Notes: generated by a model from the letters alone, not told the origin. A stretch of 64,000 nt of DNA from Pseudoduganella sp. (GCA_021323265.1 JAJTCO010000004.1:1-64000); one strand, 5' to 3'; counted from the first letter of the stretch, positions 8,316-17,766 are shown. A program made the numbers and translations.

Positions 8316-8999
8316 TCAGAAGCGTTCGTAGCCCTGCAGGTAGCGCCATTCCCCCACGGCCAGGCCGGCCATGGAAATGCGGCCGATGCGCTGGCGCTTG
8401 ATGGCGGTGGCGGTCAAGCCGACATCGGCGCACAGCTTGCCGATCAGGGCCGGCTTGGGCGGCTTGACGGCAAAGCGCAGGCGCTGTTCGTTCTGCCAGC
8501 TGACCTTACCGCTGCCCTGGTTCAATCGCGCCAGGCCATCGTCGGCGATGCGGCCTTCGACGTCGACGATCAGCTCCTGCTCGACCGTCGCGGCTTCCTC
8601 CACCAGCTTGCGCGCCACGCGGAAGTCCTGGGTGAAGACGAACAGGCCGCTCGCTGCGCGCTCGAGCGGCAGGCAGGCGGTCAGGTTGCGCAGGTGGCTC
8701 TTCAGGAAACGGACGCGCTGCGCCTCCTTGCTGCGCGCTTCGGGCAGCAGGCACGCCAGCGGGTCGGCGCCGGCCGGCTTGTGCAGCAGGATGGTGACCG
8801 GCGGGGTTTCCAGCAAGGTGGCGTCAGGCGCCAGGCGCACGTCCTGGCCCGGAGCGACGCGCGCGCCCGGCTCTTCGACGATCGCGCCATCGACGCTGAC
8901 GTAGGCGCCTTCGATATAGATTTCCGCTTCGCGGCGCGAGCAGGGAACCATGTCCGCCACGCGCTTGGCGAGGCGGATCGTGTTGTCTTCGTTGTTCAT
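8316..8999 (-). CDS. RluF/RsuA-family pseudouridine synthase-like protein
   Basis: A 227-residue protein with an N-terminal S4 RNA-binding domain (residues about 7-55, AKRVADMVPCSRREAEIYIE) and an RsuA/RluF-type catalytic domain. At the place of the catalytic aspartate, where the family has RLDxxTxGL, this protein reads PLERAASGL, giving Glu. The usual KxY motif reads EQELIV, without the tyrosine. Fold assignment is secure, activity is not. The start chosen (ATG at 8999) forms TAATG with the stop of the threonine aldolase gene, so it is coupled to that gene at the end of the isc run. Confidence 0.75.
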   Translation of the reverse strand: MNNEDNTIRLAKRVADMVPCSRREAEIYIEGAYVSVDGAIVEEPGARVAPGQDVRLAPDATLLETPPVTILLHKPAGADPLACLLPEARSKEAQRVRFLKSHLRNLTACLPLERAASGLFVFTQDFRVARKLVEEAATVEQELIVDVEGRIADDGLARLNQGSGKVSWQNEQRLRFAVKPPKPALIGKLCADVGLTATAIKRQRIGRISMAGLAVGEWRYLQGYERF

Positions 9000-10069
9000 T
9001 ATTGCTTGAAGTAGTGGGCGAATACGGCGGCCACGTGTTCCAGGTCGGCGCGCGAGACGTCGAGGTGGGTGACCAGGCGCAGCGTGGGGGCCATTGAAAC
9101 GCGGATGCGCTCCGCAGCCAGCGCAGCGTTCAAGCCTTCGCAGGCTTCGCGCGGCATGGTGACAAACAGGATGTTCGTTTGCGGCGTGCTCACTTGCAGC
9201 ACGCCGATCTTGGCCAGCTCGGCGGCGAGCCAGCTGGCGTTGCTGTGGTCCTCGGCCAGGCGCTCGATATTGTTCTGCAGCGCGAACAGGCCGGCTGCCG
9301 CGATCACGCCAGCCTGGCGCATGCCGCCGCCCAGCATCTTGCGCCAGCGCTTGCCCTGCTCGATCAGTTCCCGGCTGCCGCACAGGACGGAGCCGACCGG
9401 TGCGCCCAGGCCCTTGCTCAGGCAGACGGACACGCTGTTGAAGCCCTTCACGGCGTCCGCCAGCGCGATGCCCTGCTGCACGGCCGCGTTGCAGATGCGC
9501 GCGCCATCGAGGTGGGTGGCCAGGCCGCGTGCGTGCGCCAGGGCCGTGGCCTGGGCCACGTACTGCGGCGACAGCACCTTGCCGCCGATCGTGTTTTCCA
9601 GCGCCAGCAAGCGGGTGCGGGCGAAATGGAAGTCGTTCGGCTTGATGGCCGCGTCGATATCGTGCAGCGCGAGGCTGCCGTCGGGCTGGTTGGTGATCGG
9701 TTGCGGCTGGATGCTGCCCAGGACCGCGGCGCCGCCGCCTTCGTACTTGTAGGTGTGCGCGTCCTGCCCGACCAGGTACTCGTCGCCCCGGCCGCAGTGG
9801 GCCAGCAGCGCGATCAGGTTGGTTTGCGTGCCGCTGGGCGCGAACAGGGCCGCCTCGTAGCCAAACAGCTCGGCGGCGTAGGCCTGCAGGGCGTTGACCG
9901 TGGGGTCGTCGCCGTACACGTCGTCGCCCAGCGGGGCGGAGAACATGGCTTCGCGCATGGCGCGGCTGGGCTGGGTGACGGTGTCGCTGCGCAGGTCGAT
10001 CCAGCGCTCGCCGTTGGGGTCACTGGCCCACGCCAGGCCGCCGGCCGCGGACGGATAGGCGGCGGTCAT
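8999..10069 (-). CDS. ltaE: Low-specificity L-threonine aldolase
   Basis: A 356-residue PLP enzyme that cleaves L-threonine or L-allo-threonine to glycine and acetaldehyde. Visible features are the N-terminal [18 protein letters not shown], the [14 protein letters not shown] motif, the substrate-site FAPSGTQTN, and the PLP lysine in [14 protein letters not shown]. It overlaps the upstream methyltransferase by ATGA and the downstream pseudouridine-synthase-like gene by TAATG. Sharing a transcript with PLP- and Fe-S-related isc genes is unusual and probably positional. Confidence 0.92.
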   Translation of the reverse strand: MTAAYPSAAGGLAWASDPNGERWIDLRSDTVTQPSRAMREAMFSAPLGDDVYGDDPTVNALQAYAAELFGYEAALFAPSGTQTNLIALLAHCGRGDEYLVGQDAHTYKYEGGGAAVLGSIQPQPITNQPDGSLALHDIDAAIKPNDFHFARTRLLALENTIGGKVLSPQYVAQATALAHARGLATHLDGARICNAAVQQGIALADAVKGFNSVSVCLSKGLGAPVGSVLCGSRELIEQGKRWRKMLGGGMRQAGVIAAAGLFALQNNIERLAEDHSNASWLAAELAKIGVLQVSTPQTNILFVTMPREACEGLNAALAAERIRVSMAPTLRLVTHLDVSRADLEHVAAVFAHYFKQ

Positions 10070-10968
10070 GGCTGCGCCTCGGCGGCGGCGCCGGCCGGCG
10101 CCCCGGTATAGAAGCGCTCGCCCATCTCGTCGAGGCCGACGGTGGACAGCACTTCCTTCAGGCGCTCGGCCGGACGGCGGCGCGGCAGGTTCTTGTAGGT
10201 GGCGACGATCAGCTCATTCTTCATCGAATGCTCCCAGCCGACGAGTTCTGTCACGGTAACCTGGTAGCCGTGCGACTCCAGTTGCAGGCAGCGTAGCACG
10301 TTGGTGATCTGGCTGCCAAATTCGCGCGTGTGGATCGGGTGGCGCCACAGCTCGGTCAGCACGTTCTTGCCCAGGGCCGAGCCCTTGTTCTTGCGCAGCA
10401 CCGAAGCCACTTCCGCCTGGCAGCAGGGCACCAGCACGATATGCTTGGCCTTCTTCTTCAGCGCGAAGTCGATGGCGTCGTCGGTCGCGGTATTGCAGGC
10501 GTGCAGCGCGGTGACGATGTCGATCTGCGCCGGCAACTGCTCCGAGGTGGTCGATTCGGCCACCGACAGCGGCAGGAAGCTCATGCCGGGGAAGTCGAAC
10601 TTGCGCGCCAGTTCCTCCGAACGGGCCACCAGTTCTGCGCGCGTTTCGATGCCGTAGATGTGCGAGCCGTCGACCAGCGCCTTGAAGAACAGGTCGTAGA
10701 TGATGAAGCCGAGGTAGGACTTGCCCGCCCCGTGGTCGACCAGCGATACCGCGCCCTTGGCTGCGCGCACGTCGTTCAGCAGCGGCTCGATGAACTGGTA
10801 CAGGTGGTACACCTGCTTCAGCTTGCGCCGGCTGTCCTGGTTCAACTTGCCGTCGCGGGTGAGGATGTGCAGTTCCTGCAGCAGCGCGACCGACTGGCCG
10901 GGCTTGATTTCCGGGATGTCCGTGACCGTGGCTGGCAGCGGCGCTGCGGGTGCCTTATTGCGCTTCAT
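10066..10968 (-). CDS. SAM-dependent methyltransferase (Methyltransf_32 / RRNAD1-like)
   Basis: A 300-residue protein. Residues about 80-110 hold motif I ([19 protein letters not shown]). Then come the acidic [16 protein letters not shown] and a striking [23 protein letters not shown] segment (here [18 protein letters not shown]), typical of the RRNAD1/METTL25 group of methyltransferases. A CCQAEVA motif follows at about 190. Start chosen at the ATG at 10968; a longer frame would run through iscX. It overlaps iscX by 14 bp and ltaE by 4 bp. The true substrate in bacteria is not known to me; RNA or a small molecule are both possible. Confidence 0.75.
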   Translation of the reverse strand: MKRNKAPAAPLPATVTDIPEIKPGQSVALLQELHILTRDGKLNQDSRRKLKQVYHLYQFIEPLLNDVRAAKGAVSLVDHGAGKSYLGFIIYDLFFKALVDGSHIYGIETRAELVARSEELARKFDFPGMSFLPLSVAESTTSEQLPAQIDIVTALHACNTATDDAIDFALKKKAKHIVLVPCCQAEVASVLRKNKGSALGKNVLTELWRHPIHTREFGSQITNVLRCLQLESHGYQVTVTELVGWEHSMKNELIVATYKNLPRRRPAERLKEVLSTVGLDEMGERFYTGAPAGAAAEAQP

Positions 10969-11152
10969 CGATCCATGCCTGCTGGATCGCTTCCAGCACT
11001 TTTTCGCCACCGCGCTTGTGATCGTCGTCGAAGTCTTCCAGGTCCACCACCCAGTTGTGCAGGTCGGTGAAGCGGATGCCGGTCGGGTCCACGTCCGGAT
11101 ATTTGTCGTACAGGGCCTCGGCAATCGCCGAGACGTCAGTCCATTTCAGCAT
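10955..11152 (-). CDS. iscX: Fe-S cluster assembly protein IscX
   Basis: A 65-residue acidic protein matching IscX/YfhJ in length and sequence ([20 protein letters not shown] start, the DLHNWV core and [10 protein letters not shown] end). IscX binds IscS and is proposed to modulate iron delivery or the rate of cluster assembly. It lies directly after fdx, the conserved place, and is the last canonical isc gene. The methyltransferase start lies within its final codons. Confidence 0.95.
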   Translation of the reverse strand: MLKWTDVSAIAEALYDKYPDVDPTGIRFTDLHNWVVDLEDFDDDHKRGGEKVLEAIQQAWIDEAQ

Positions 11153-11166
11153 GCTGCACTCCCGGC

Positions 11167-11508
11167 TCAGTGGCCGCCTTCGCTGGCGTGGTTGATGGTG
11201 TACTTCGGAATCTCAATGACCAGGTCTTCCTCGGCCACGATGGATTGGCAGGACAGGCGCGAGCACGCTTCCAGGCCCCAGGCCTTGTCCAGCAGGTCTT
11301 CCTCGGTCTCGGTCGCCTCATTGAGCGAATCGAAGCCTTCGCGCACCAGCACGTGGCAGGTGGTGCAGGCGCAGGACTTCTCGCAGGCGTGTTCGATATG
11401 GATGTCGTTTTCCAGCAGGACGTCGCACACGGACTTGCCTGCTTCGGTTTCGATCACGGCGCCTTCGGGGCACAGCTTGGCATGCGGCAGGATGACGATT
11501 TGTGGCAC
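11167..11508 (-). CDS. fdx: ISC-type [2Fe-2S] ferredoxin
   Basis: A 113-residue adrenodoxin-like ferredoxin. Cluster ligands Cys42, Cys48, Cys51 ([12 protein letters not shown]) and Cys87 (SRLSCQS) are all present, as is the extra Cys46 known from E. coli Fdx. It supplies electrons for cluster assembly on IscU and interacts with IscS. Located between hscA and iscX as in other ISC operons. Confidence 0.96.
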   Translation of the reverse strand: MPQIVILPHAKLCPEGAVIETEAGKSVCDVLLENDIHIEHACEKSCACTTCHVLVREGFDSLNEATETEEDLLDKAWGLEACSRLSCQSIVAEEDLVIEIPKYTINHASEGGH

Positions 11509-11525
11509 TTCTATTCCTCAGTCAA

Positions 11526-13406
11526 TTAAACAAGCTGGTCCAGCGACTTGCCGGCCAGTGCGCTGCGTACGCTGCGGTCCATGCGGCGCGATGCGAATTC
11601 TTCGGTGCCCTGGGCCAGGGCTTCGTAGGCGGCCTTCACCGCATAGTGGTCGGCTTCGCCGCTGCCGGACTTCACCAGGACGTCCATGGTGGCGGCCATC
11701 AGCGCGTCGATGGCGGCGCGTTCGTCTGCGCTTAGCAGCGCGCCGTCTTCGTCCAGTGCGGACTGGGTGGCCAGCATGATGCGTTCGGCTTCCACCTGCT
11801 CTTCGCGCAGGGCGCGCGCCTTCATGTCCGCCTCCGCCTCGGTGTGCGACTCGGACAGCATGCGCGCCACGTCGTCGTCGCCCAGGCCGTAGGACGGCTT
11901 GACCGTGATCGACGCCTCCACGTTGGAACGCAGCTCGCGCGCCGAGACCGACAGCAGGCCGTCCGCGTCCACCTGGTAGGTGATGCGGATGCGCGCCGCG
12001 CCGGCCGCCATGGGCGGGATGCCGCGCAACTCGAAGCGCGCCAGCGAGCGGCAATCGCTCACCAGTTCGCGTTCGCCCTGCAGCACGTGCACCGCCAGCG
12101 CGGTCTGGCCGTCCTTGAAGGTGGTGAATTCCTGCGCGCGGGCGCAAGGAATGGTGGAATTGCGCGGGATGATCTTCTCGACCAGGCCGCCCATGGTTTC
12201 GATGCCCAGCGAAAGCGGGATCACGTCCAGCAGCAGCCAGTCGTCGCCGGCGGCGCGGTTGCCTGCCAGCAGGTTGGCCTGGATGGCGGCGCCCAGCGCC
12301 ACCACCTTGTCCGGGTCGATGTTGGCGTGCGGGATGGTGTGGAAGAACTCGCCCACCGCGCGCTGCACGTGCGGCATGCGCGTGGCGCCGCCCACCATCA
12401 CCACGCCGTCGATGTCGTCGGCGTCGACGTGGGCGTCGCGCAGGGCCTTCTTCACCGCGTTCATGGTCTTGGCCACCAGGTGCTTGGTGATGTCGGCGAA
12501 GATTTCAGGGGTGATGCGCTGGTGCACTTCCTCGCCCGAACGCAGCACGGCGTCAATGGTCACTTCGGCCTTGGTCGACAGCAGTTCCTTCGCTTCGCGC
12601 GCCTTCACCATCAGGGTCGCGGTGTCCTCGTCGGACAGCGGCGCCAGCTTTTCCTGCTCATGCACCCAGCAGAACAGGCGGTGGTCGAAGTCGTCGCCCC
12701 CGAGCGCCGAGTCGCCGCCGGTGGCCAGCACTTCGAACACGCCCTTGGACAGTTTCAGGATCGAGATGTCGAAGGTGCCCCCGCCCAGGTCGTAGACGGC
12801 AAAGGTGCCTTCCGATCCGTTGTCCAGGCCATAGGCGATGGCGGCGGCGGTCGGCTCGGACAGCAGGCGCAGCACGTTGATGCCGGCCAGTTGCGCGGCA
12901 TCCTTGGTGGCCTGGCGCTGCCCCTCATCGAAATACGCAGGCACGGTGATCACGGCGCCCACCAGGTCGTCGCCCAGCGCGTCTTCCGCGCGCTGGCGCA
13001 GGGTGGCCAGGATCTGCGCGGAAACTTCGACCGGCGACTTGACGCCGGCCACGGTCTTGAGCTGCACCATGCCTGGCGAATCGACGAAGTCGTACGGCAG
13101 GTTCTCGGCGTAGGCAATGTCTTTCAGCCCGCGGCCCATGAAGCGCTTGACCGAGACGATGGTGTTCTTCGGGTCGGTGGTCTGGTGGGCCTGGGCCTTG
13201 AAGCCGATGTTGGCGTGGCCGTTTGGCAGATAGCGCACCACGGAAGGCAGCAGCGGGTGGCCGTCCTCGTCGTTCAGCACTTCAGGAATGCTGCTGCGCA
13301 CGGTCGCTACCAGCGAATTGGTGGTGCCGAGGTCGATGCCCACAGCCAGGCGGTGCTGGTGCGGGGCGGTCGACATGCCCGGTTCGGAAATCTGCAAAAG
13401 AGCCAT
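11526..13406 (-). CDS. hscA: Fe-S protein assembly Hsp70 chaperone HscA
   Basis: A 626-residue Hsp70 specialised for cluster transfer from IscU. The nucleotide-binding domain (about 20-390) shows [62 protein letters not shown] and [10 protein letters not shown]. The substrate-binding domain (about 400-520) and helical lid follow. It pairs with the HscB cochaperone encoded 21 bp upstream. Length is close to the 616-residue E. coli protein. Confidence 0.97.
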   Translation of the reverse strand: MALLQISEPGMSTAPHQHRLAVGIDLGTTNSLVATVRSSIPEVLNDEDGHPLLPSVVRYLPNGHANIGFKAQAHQTTDPKNTIVSVKRFMGRGLKDIAYAENLPYDFVDSPGMVQLKTVAGVKSPVEVSAQILATLRQRAEDALGDDLVGAVITVPAYFDEGQRQATKDAAQLAGINVLRLLSEPTAAAIAYGLDNGSEGTFAVYDLGGGTFDISILKLSKGVFEVLATGGDSALGGDDFDHRLFCWVHEQEKLAPLSDEDTATLMVKAREAKELLSTKAEVTIDAVLRSGEEVHQRITPEIFADITKHLVAKTMNAVKKALRDAHVDADDIDGVVMVGGATRMPHVQRAVGEFFHTIPHANIDPDKVVALGAAIQANLLAGNRAAGDDWLLLDVIPLSLGIETMGGLVEKIIPRNSTIPCARAQEFTTFKDGQTALAVHVLQGERELVSDCRSLARFELRGIPPMAAGAARIRITYQVDADGLLSVSARELRSNVEASITVKPSYGLGDDDVARMLSESHTEAEADMKARALREEQVEAERIMLATQSALDEDGALLSADERAAIDALMAATMDVLVKSGSGEADHYAVKAAYEALAQGTEEFASRRMDRSVRSALAGKSLDQLV

Positions 13407-13427
13407 GGTGAAACCTGTCTTATTCTT

Positions 13428-13943
13428 CTACGCCTCGATGGCGTCGTAAGCGAAGCGCACTTCTTCGCCGAATTTTTCGATGAACATCAGCGCGCGCACA
13501 CCCTGCGCGACGGCGTGATAGTCACCGGCGTTGCAATGCTGTTCGATCTCGCCCAGTTGGGCCTTGCGGGCGGCGCGCAGTTGGCCGTCCAGCCTGTCGA
13601 GCAGCTCGGCATCCTTGCCGGCGCGCGCCTCGGCCAGCTCTTCGCGCCACTCCATCTGCTGCATCAGGAATTCCATCGGCATGGCCGTATTGGACTCCAT
13701 TTTCAGATCCACGCCATGCAACTCGCACAGGTACTGCGCGCGCTTTTGCGGATTCTTCAGGGTCTGGTAGGCCTCGTTGGAGCGGGTCGACCACTGCATG
13801 GCGACGCGCTTTTCCGCATCGGTGGCGTTGACGAACTTGTCGGGATGGACCCGGCTCTGGACTTCGCGGTAGGCGGCGTCCAGGGCGCCTGCGTCGACGG
13901 CGAACTGCTGGGGAAGCTGGAAAAGGTCGAAGTGGTTTTGCAC
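13428..13943 (-). CDS. hscB: Fe-S assembly J-domain cochaperone HscB
   Basis: A 171-residue protein with an N-terminal J domain (residues about 3-75) containing the required HPD tripeptide in SRVHPDKFVN, and the C-terminal helical domain that binds IscU. It stimulates HscA ATPase and brings IscU to it. It starts with GTG (13943), since no ATG lies nearby; the stop of the IscU-IscA frame is only 6 bp upstream, which suggests coupling. Confidence 0.95.
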   Translation of the reverse strand: MQNHFDLFQLPQQFAVDAGALDAAYREVQSRVHPDKFVNATDAEKRVAMQWSTRSNEAYQTLKNPQKRAQYLCELHGVDLKMESNTAMPMEFLMQQMEWREELAEARAGKDAELLDRLDGQLRAARKAQLGEIEQHCNAGDYHAVAQGVRALMFIEKFGEEVRFAYDAIEA

Positions 13944-13949
13944 GATGAA

Positions 13950-14606
13950 TTAAATGCGGAAGCTTTCGCCGCAGCCGCAAGCATCCTTCTCGTTCGGGTT
14001 GTTGAACTTGAAGCCCTCGTTCAGGCCTTCGCGGGCGAAGTCCAGTTCGGTGCCGTCGATGTACGGCAGGCTTTTCGGATCAACGAAGACCTTCACGCCG
14101 TGCGATTCGAAGACCGAATCTTCCGGCGTCACTTCATCCACGTATTCCAGCTTGTAGGCCAGACCGGAGCAGCCGGTCGTGCGTACGCCAAAGCGCAGGC
14201 CAATGCCCTTGCCGCGACGCTCGATGTAGCGGTTGATGTGCTTGGCTGCTTTTACTGCCGCCTTGATGGCGTCTTCCGCCAGGATCGAGCAGTGGATCTT
14301 CACTGGCGGCAGCGCCAGTTCTTCCGCGATCTGGGTGTTCTTGATGGCCAGCGCCTCGTCCAGCGACTTGCCCTTCACCCATTCGGTGACCAGCGAGCTG
14401 GAGGCGATTGCCGAACCGCAGCCGTAGGTCTTGAATTTTGCGTCTTCGATCTTGCCGTCCGCGCCGACCTTGATCTGCAGCTTCATCACGTCGCCGCAGG
14501 CCGGGGCGCCGACCATGCCGGTACCGACGGTTTCGTCGCCCTTTTCAAAGGAACCGACGTTGCGCGGGTTTTCGTAGTGGTCGAGGACTTTTTCCGAGTA
14601 TGCCAT
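13950..14606 (-). CDS. IscU-IscA fusion protein (Fe-S scaffold joined to A-type carrier)
   Basis: One uninterrupted 218-residue frame. Residues 1-117 are IscU: scaffold ligands Cys37 with Asp39 (GAPACGD), Cys63 (TYGCGSA), His105 and Cys106, and the HscA-binding LPPVK motif at 99-103. From about residue 119 it is IscA: Cys146 (TTGCSGLAY) and Cys210/Cys212 (CGCGESF), spaced exactly as C35, C99 and C101 of E. coli IscA. About ten residues of the IscU tail and seven of the IscA start are missing at the joint ([11 protein letters not shown]). No separate iscA exists in the window. It occupies the iscU and iscA positions between iscS and hscB. A true gene fusion or an in-frame deletion in the assembly are both possible. 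Confidence 0.9.
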   Translation of the reverse strand: MAYSEKVLDHYENPRNVGSFEKGDETVGTGMVGAPACGDVMKLQIKVGADGKIEDAKFKTYGCGSAIASSSLVTEWVKGKSLDEALAIKNTQIAEELALPPVKIHCSILAEDAIKAAVKAAKHINRYIERRGKGIGLRFGVRTTGCSGLAYKLEYVDEVTPEDSVFESHGVKVFVDPKSLPYIDGTELDFAREGLNEGFKFNNPNEKDACGCGESFRI

Positions 14607-14630
14607 TTTGATGCTCCTGTAATCTGTAAA

Positions 14631-15896
14631 TTAGTGCGCTGCCCATTGGATGGTGGAGAGGTCCACGCCATCCTTGTACATTTCCCACAGCGGGGACAGT
14701 TCGCGCAGCTTGCCAACTTTGGACTTCAGCAGCTCGACTGCGAAGTCGACGTCGTGTTCGGTGGTAAAGCGGCCGATCGTGAAACGGATCGAGCTGTGCG
14801 CCAGTTCGTCGCTGCGGCCCAGGGCGCGCAGCACGTAGGACGGTTCCAGCGACGCCGAGGTGCAGGCCGAACCGGAGGACACGGCCAGGTCCTTCACGGC
14901 CATGATCAGGGACTCGCCTTCCACGTAGTTGAAGCTCACGTTCAGGTTGTGCGGCACACGGTGCTCCATGTCGCCGTTGACGTAGGTTTCGTCGATTTCC
15001 TGCAGGCCCTTGGCCAGGCGGTCGCGCAGCGCGCGGATGCGGGCGATCTCGGTATCCATCTCTTCCTTGGCCAGGCGGAAGGCCTCGCCCATCGCCACGA
15101 TCTGGTGGGTCGGCAGGGTGCCCGAGCGCAGGCCGCGCTCATGGCCGCCACCGTGCATCTGCGCTTCGATGCGCACGCGCGGCTTGCGGCACACGTACAG
15201 CGCGCCCACGCCTTTCGGGCCGTAGGTCTTGTGCGCGGTAAAGGTCATCAGGTCGACCTTCAGGTCCTGCAGGTCGATGGCCACCTTGCCGGTCGCCTGG
15301 GCGGCGTCGCAGTGGAAGATGATGCCCTTCTTGCGGCAGAAGGCGGCGATGTCCTTGATCGGCTGGATCACGCCAATTTCGTTGTTGACCAGCATGACCG
15401 AGATCAGGATGGTGTCCGGACGCACGGCCGCTTCCAGCTGCTCGATGGTGATCAGGCCGTTGTCCTGGGTGTCCAGGTAGGTCGCCTCGAAGCCCTGGCG
15501 CTCCAGCTCGCGCACGGTGTCGAGCACGGACTTGTGCTCGGTCTTGACCGTGATGATGTGCTTGCCCTTGGACTTGTAGAAGTTGGCCGCGCCTTTCAGG
15601 GCGAGGTTGTTCGATTCGGTGGCGCCGGAGGTCCAGATGATTTCGCGCGGGTCGGCGTTGACCAGGGCGGCCACGTGGCCGCGCGCCTCTTCCACCGCCG
15701 CTTCCGCGGTCCAGCCGTACATGTGGCTGCGGGAGGCCGGGTTGCCGAACTGTTCGCGCAGGTAAGGGATCATCTTGTCCGCCACGCGTGGATCGATCGG
15801 CGTGGTGGCCGAGTAGTCCATATAGATCGGGAAATGCGGTGCGGTCTTGAATTCTACTGGTGCTACCTGGGCGACGTTCTTTTCGGGGGCGTTCAT
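14631..15896 (-). CDS. iscS: Cysteine desulfurase IscS
   Basis: A 421-residue class V PLP enzyme that takes sulfur from L-cysteine as a persulfide for Fe-S cluster and thio-modification pathways. Key features are [14 protein letters not shown] near residue 25, the cofactor lysine in [12 protein letters not shown], the active-site loop [16 protein letters not shown] with the persulfide Cys, and the C-terminal [12 protein letters not shown]. It has about 16 extra N-terminal residues relative to E. coli IscS; a GGAG ribosome binding site supports this start. Confidence 0.97.
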   Translation of the reverse strand: MNAPEKNVAQVAPVEFKTAPHFPIYMDYSATTPIDPRVADKMIPYLREQFGNPASRSHMYGWTAEAAVEEARGHVAALVNADPREIIWTSGATESNNLALKGAANFYKSKGKHIITVKTEHKSVLDTVRELERQGFEATYLDTQDNGLITIEQLEAAVRPDTILISVMLVNNEIGVIQPIKDIAAFCRKKGIIFHCDAAQATGKVAIDLQDLKVDLMTFTAHKTYGPKGVGALYVCRKPRVRIEAQMHGGGHERGLRSGTLPTHQIVAMGEAFRLAKEEMDTEIARIRALRDRLAKGLQEIDETYVNGDMEHRVPHNLNVSFNYVEGESLIMAVKDLAVSSGSACTSASLEPSYVLRALGRSDELAHSSIRFTIGRFTTEHDVDFAVELLKSKVGKLRELSPLWEMYKDGVDLSTIQWAAH

Positions 15897-15915
15897 CTAA
15901 ATTACTCCAATTCGG

Positions 15916-16401
15916 TTAACCGAGGGCTGCTTGGTTGCTGTTGCGGTGCACGACGACAGGTTGTTCCGCAGCGGCTTTGGCTTTTTGCTGGTCCACCAGG
16001 TCCTGGAGCGAAACCGAGTCCAGGTAATCGACCATCTTTTCGTTCAGGGTGGCCCACAGTTCGTGGGTCATGCAGCGGGTGCCGCTGGCGTGGTCGGCCC
16101 CGTGGCAATTCTCCTTGCCGCCGCACTGGGTTGCATCGAGCGGTTCGTCAACAGCGATAATGATGTCGGCGACGGTGACCTTGTCTGCCTTGCGGGCCAG
16201 GCTGTAGCCGCCGCCAGGGCCGCGGATCGATTCCACGATTTCGTGGCGACGCAGCTTGCCGAACAATTGTTCGAGATACGACAAGGAAATCGACTGGCGC
16301 TGGCTGATGCCGGACAGCGTCACCGGACCCTTGCCCTGGCGCATGGCCAGGTCGATCATCGCAGTCACGGCAAAACGGCCTTTGGTAGTCAGACGCATCA
16401 C
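15916..16401 (-). CDS. iscR: Fe-S cluster assembly transcriptional regulator IscR
   Basis: A 161-residue Rrf2-family regulator with an N-terminal winged helix (residues about 1-80, RLTTKGRFAVTAMIDLA and SISLSYLEQLFGKLRR). The [2Fe-2S] ligands are Cys93, Cys99, Cys110 and His113. The second gap is 10 residues (C-x5-C-x10-C) against 5 in E. coli IscR, an insertion of about five residues in the cluster loop. IscR represses its own operon when it holds a cluster; an IscR-type box lies upstream. First gene of the isc run. Confidence 0.96.
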   Translation of the reverse strand: MMRLTTKGRFAVTAMIDLAMRQGKGPVTLSGISQRQSISLSYLEQLFGKLRRHEIVESIRGPGGGYSLARKADKVTVADIIIAVDEPLDATQCGGKENCHGADHASGTRCMTHELWATLNEKMVDYLDSVSLQDLVDQQKAKAAAEQPVVVHRNSNQAALG

Positions 16402-16454
16402 AACCTCGGTTCAACTCAGTTAAAATATCGTTCTGTCTCGCGGGAAAAACCCCG

Positions 16455-16480
16455 ATTACTTGAACGATTTAGTCAAGTAT
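16455..16480 (-). promoter_or_regulatory. IscR-type operator overlapping the isc operon -35 region
   Basis: Read leftward, the segment contains ATACTTGACT, then AAATCGTT, then CAAGTAAT. It resembles the type 1 IscR site, in which a TTGAC half (here doubling as -35, 16471-16476) faces a mirrored half. The IscR start codon is 54 bp downstream. The -10 at 17-bp spacing is poor, so the exact promoter is uncertain, but type, orientation and place fit autoregulation of isc by IscR. Confidence 0.6.
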
Positions 16481-16549
16481 ATCAGACTTGCGCAGACCTT
16501 GCCGGAGCGCCCTCCCCCGGTGGCGCGGCGGGGCGCTGCGCCCCGGCGC

Positions 16550-17311
16550 TTAGCGCTTCAACAGCCCCATCGGGCCAAACAAGGCTTGCATTTCCTTGTT
16601 GGCAATAAAGCTCACGTTGTAGGGGTGCTCCGCCACGATCTGCGGCAGCGCCTGCACGCTTTCCAGTTTGTTCAACTGTTCCGCGATCTTGCCCCACAGG
16701 ATCAGGGTCGGCTGGCGCTCGGCCAGGGCTTGCATCACGGTATCGAAGAAGGGACGCCACGCCTTGGCGTCTTTGGCGGGGGCAACACTGTCGCGGAAGA
16801 CCAGGGAGGCGTTGAGCAGCAGGAAACCGTTGGCGTGCAGCTTGTCTTCGAGGTGGGCCAGGGTCTGGGCCGCATCGCCGCCGCGCAGGCGGCTGGCCAC
16901 CTCGGCCAGGGCGGCGCCGTTGGTGCTGTCCTCGCTCAGGTGGCCGTCGGCCACCAGCAGCATCTTGATGAAGTTGCGCAGCGACGTGGCCTTGTTGACG
17001 GGCTTGGACAGGCCGCCGCCCTTCTCGTCGGACCACAGGCTGCCCACGGCGCCATCCATGAAGCTGACGCCGGTCGCGCTTTCCACGCGCGGATACGGGC
17101 CCTCGCCCACCAGCACATACTGCACCCGGTCCAGCGGCTGCCGGAAGGCGGCGAACAGGCGCGCCTCGGTCGGCAGGAAACTGTCCTGGGCCAGTCGTGG
17201 CAGGTACACCGGGTCGGCCAGCGCCATGGCCTCCAGCCCCTGCACCAGGATCGGACGCCAGGAGGGGTGGGCGCGGTCTACCGCTAAGAGAATAGGCGAA
17301 GGAATCGGCAC
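16550..17311 (-). CDS. Uracil-DNA-glycosylase-like protein lacking the canonical catalytic aspartate
   Basis: About 253 residues from a GTG at 17311. The frame can extend to a TTG at 17353, but that start would lie on or before a TACAAT -10-like hexamer at 17342-17347. It follows the family 1 UDG layout: the active-site strand, a Ser/Asn-rich substrate loop (KATSLRNFIKMLL), LLLNASLVFRD, ILWGKIAEQL and the HPS-like loop AEHPYN with the catalytic His. Where UDG has GQDPYH this protein has GEGPYP, losing the water-activating Asp and the His. It may be a divergent glycosylase or a non-catalytic DNA-binding paralogue. Confidence 0.65.
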   Translation of the reverse strand: MPIPSPILLAVDRAHPSWRPILVQGLEAMALADPVYLPRLAQDSFLPTEARLFAAFRQPLDRVQYVLVGEGPYPRVESATGVSFMDGAVGSLWSDEKGGGLSKPVNKATSLRNFIKMLLVADGHLSEDSTNGAALAEVASRLRGGDAAQTLAHLEDKLHANGFLLLNASLVFRDSVAPAKDAKAWRPFFDTVMQALAERQPTLILWGKIAEQLNKLESVQALPQIVAEHPYNVSFIANKEMQALFGPMGLLKR

Positions 17312-17372
17312 GAAATCGCGTTGCTGCGCAAAAAAGCGGTGATTGTAGCGCAAGCCCAGACGCCAGCCTAGC

Positions 17373-17711
17373 TTAGCTGCCGGCGAACAGGTCGTGCGCG
17401 TCCAGGATGGCGTAAGCGATCTCCGGGTGGCGCTCCAGGCAGCGGCGCACGGCGGCGGGGACGGCCTGGCGCGTCTTGCGACACAAGCCGCGTTGTTGCG
17501 ACAGTTGTATCTGATCCAGGCGCTGGCCCACGCGCATCAGCTCGCTGTACGAGGCAATCGCCTCGATGCGCTCGAGCAGACGCTTCTCCTCCTCCTTCGT
17601 CAGGCGCAGGATGCGCAGGTCCGCTTGCGGGTCGCCCAGCAGCGCATCGCGCTCGCAGTCGCAGGCGCCGGGCGGGCACTCTTTCCGGATGGGGAACGGC
17701 AGCGTCGTCAT
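17373..17711 (-). CDS. Conserved hypothetical protein, Cys- and Arg-rich
   Basis: A 112-residue protein starting MTTLPFPIRKECPPGACDCER, with an early cysteine cluster (Cys12, Cys17, Cys19) and later Cys77 (GLCRKTRQ) and Cys91. The middle (residues about 35-75) is a charged helix. I do not recognise a named family. The cysteine pattern might bind a metal. It sits 61 bp upstream of the glycosylase-like gene on the same strand and is divergent from the hybrid kinase. A second possible start lies 8 codons upstream at 17735. Confidence 0.6.
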   Translation of the reverse strand: MTTLPFPIRKECPPGACDCERDALLGDPQADLRILRLTKEEEKRLLERIEAIASYSELMRVGQRLDQIQLSQQRGLCRKTRQAVPAAVRRCLERHPEIAYAILDAHDLFAGS

Positions 17712-17766
17712 CGTCCCAGTATCCGTTGCTTGCATCGTGCTGTCAAACCCGGCCGCATGCGGGGAC

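Noticed and set aside
11844..16160. A 1438-codon rightward open frame across the isc operon
   Set aside because: It is antisense to hscA, hscB, the IscU-IscA gene and iscS, which match known families end to end; its translation is His/Arg/Gln-rich low-complexity typical of a high-GC shadow frame.
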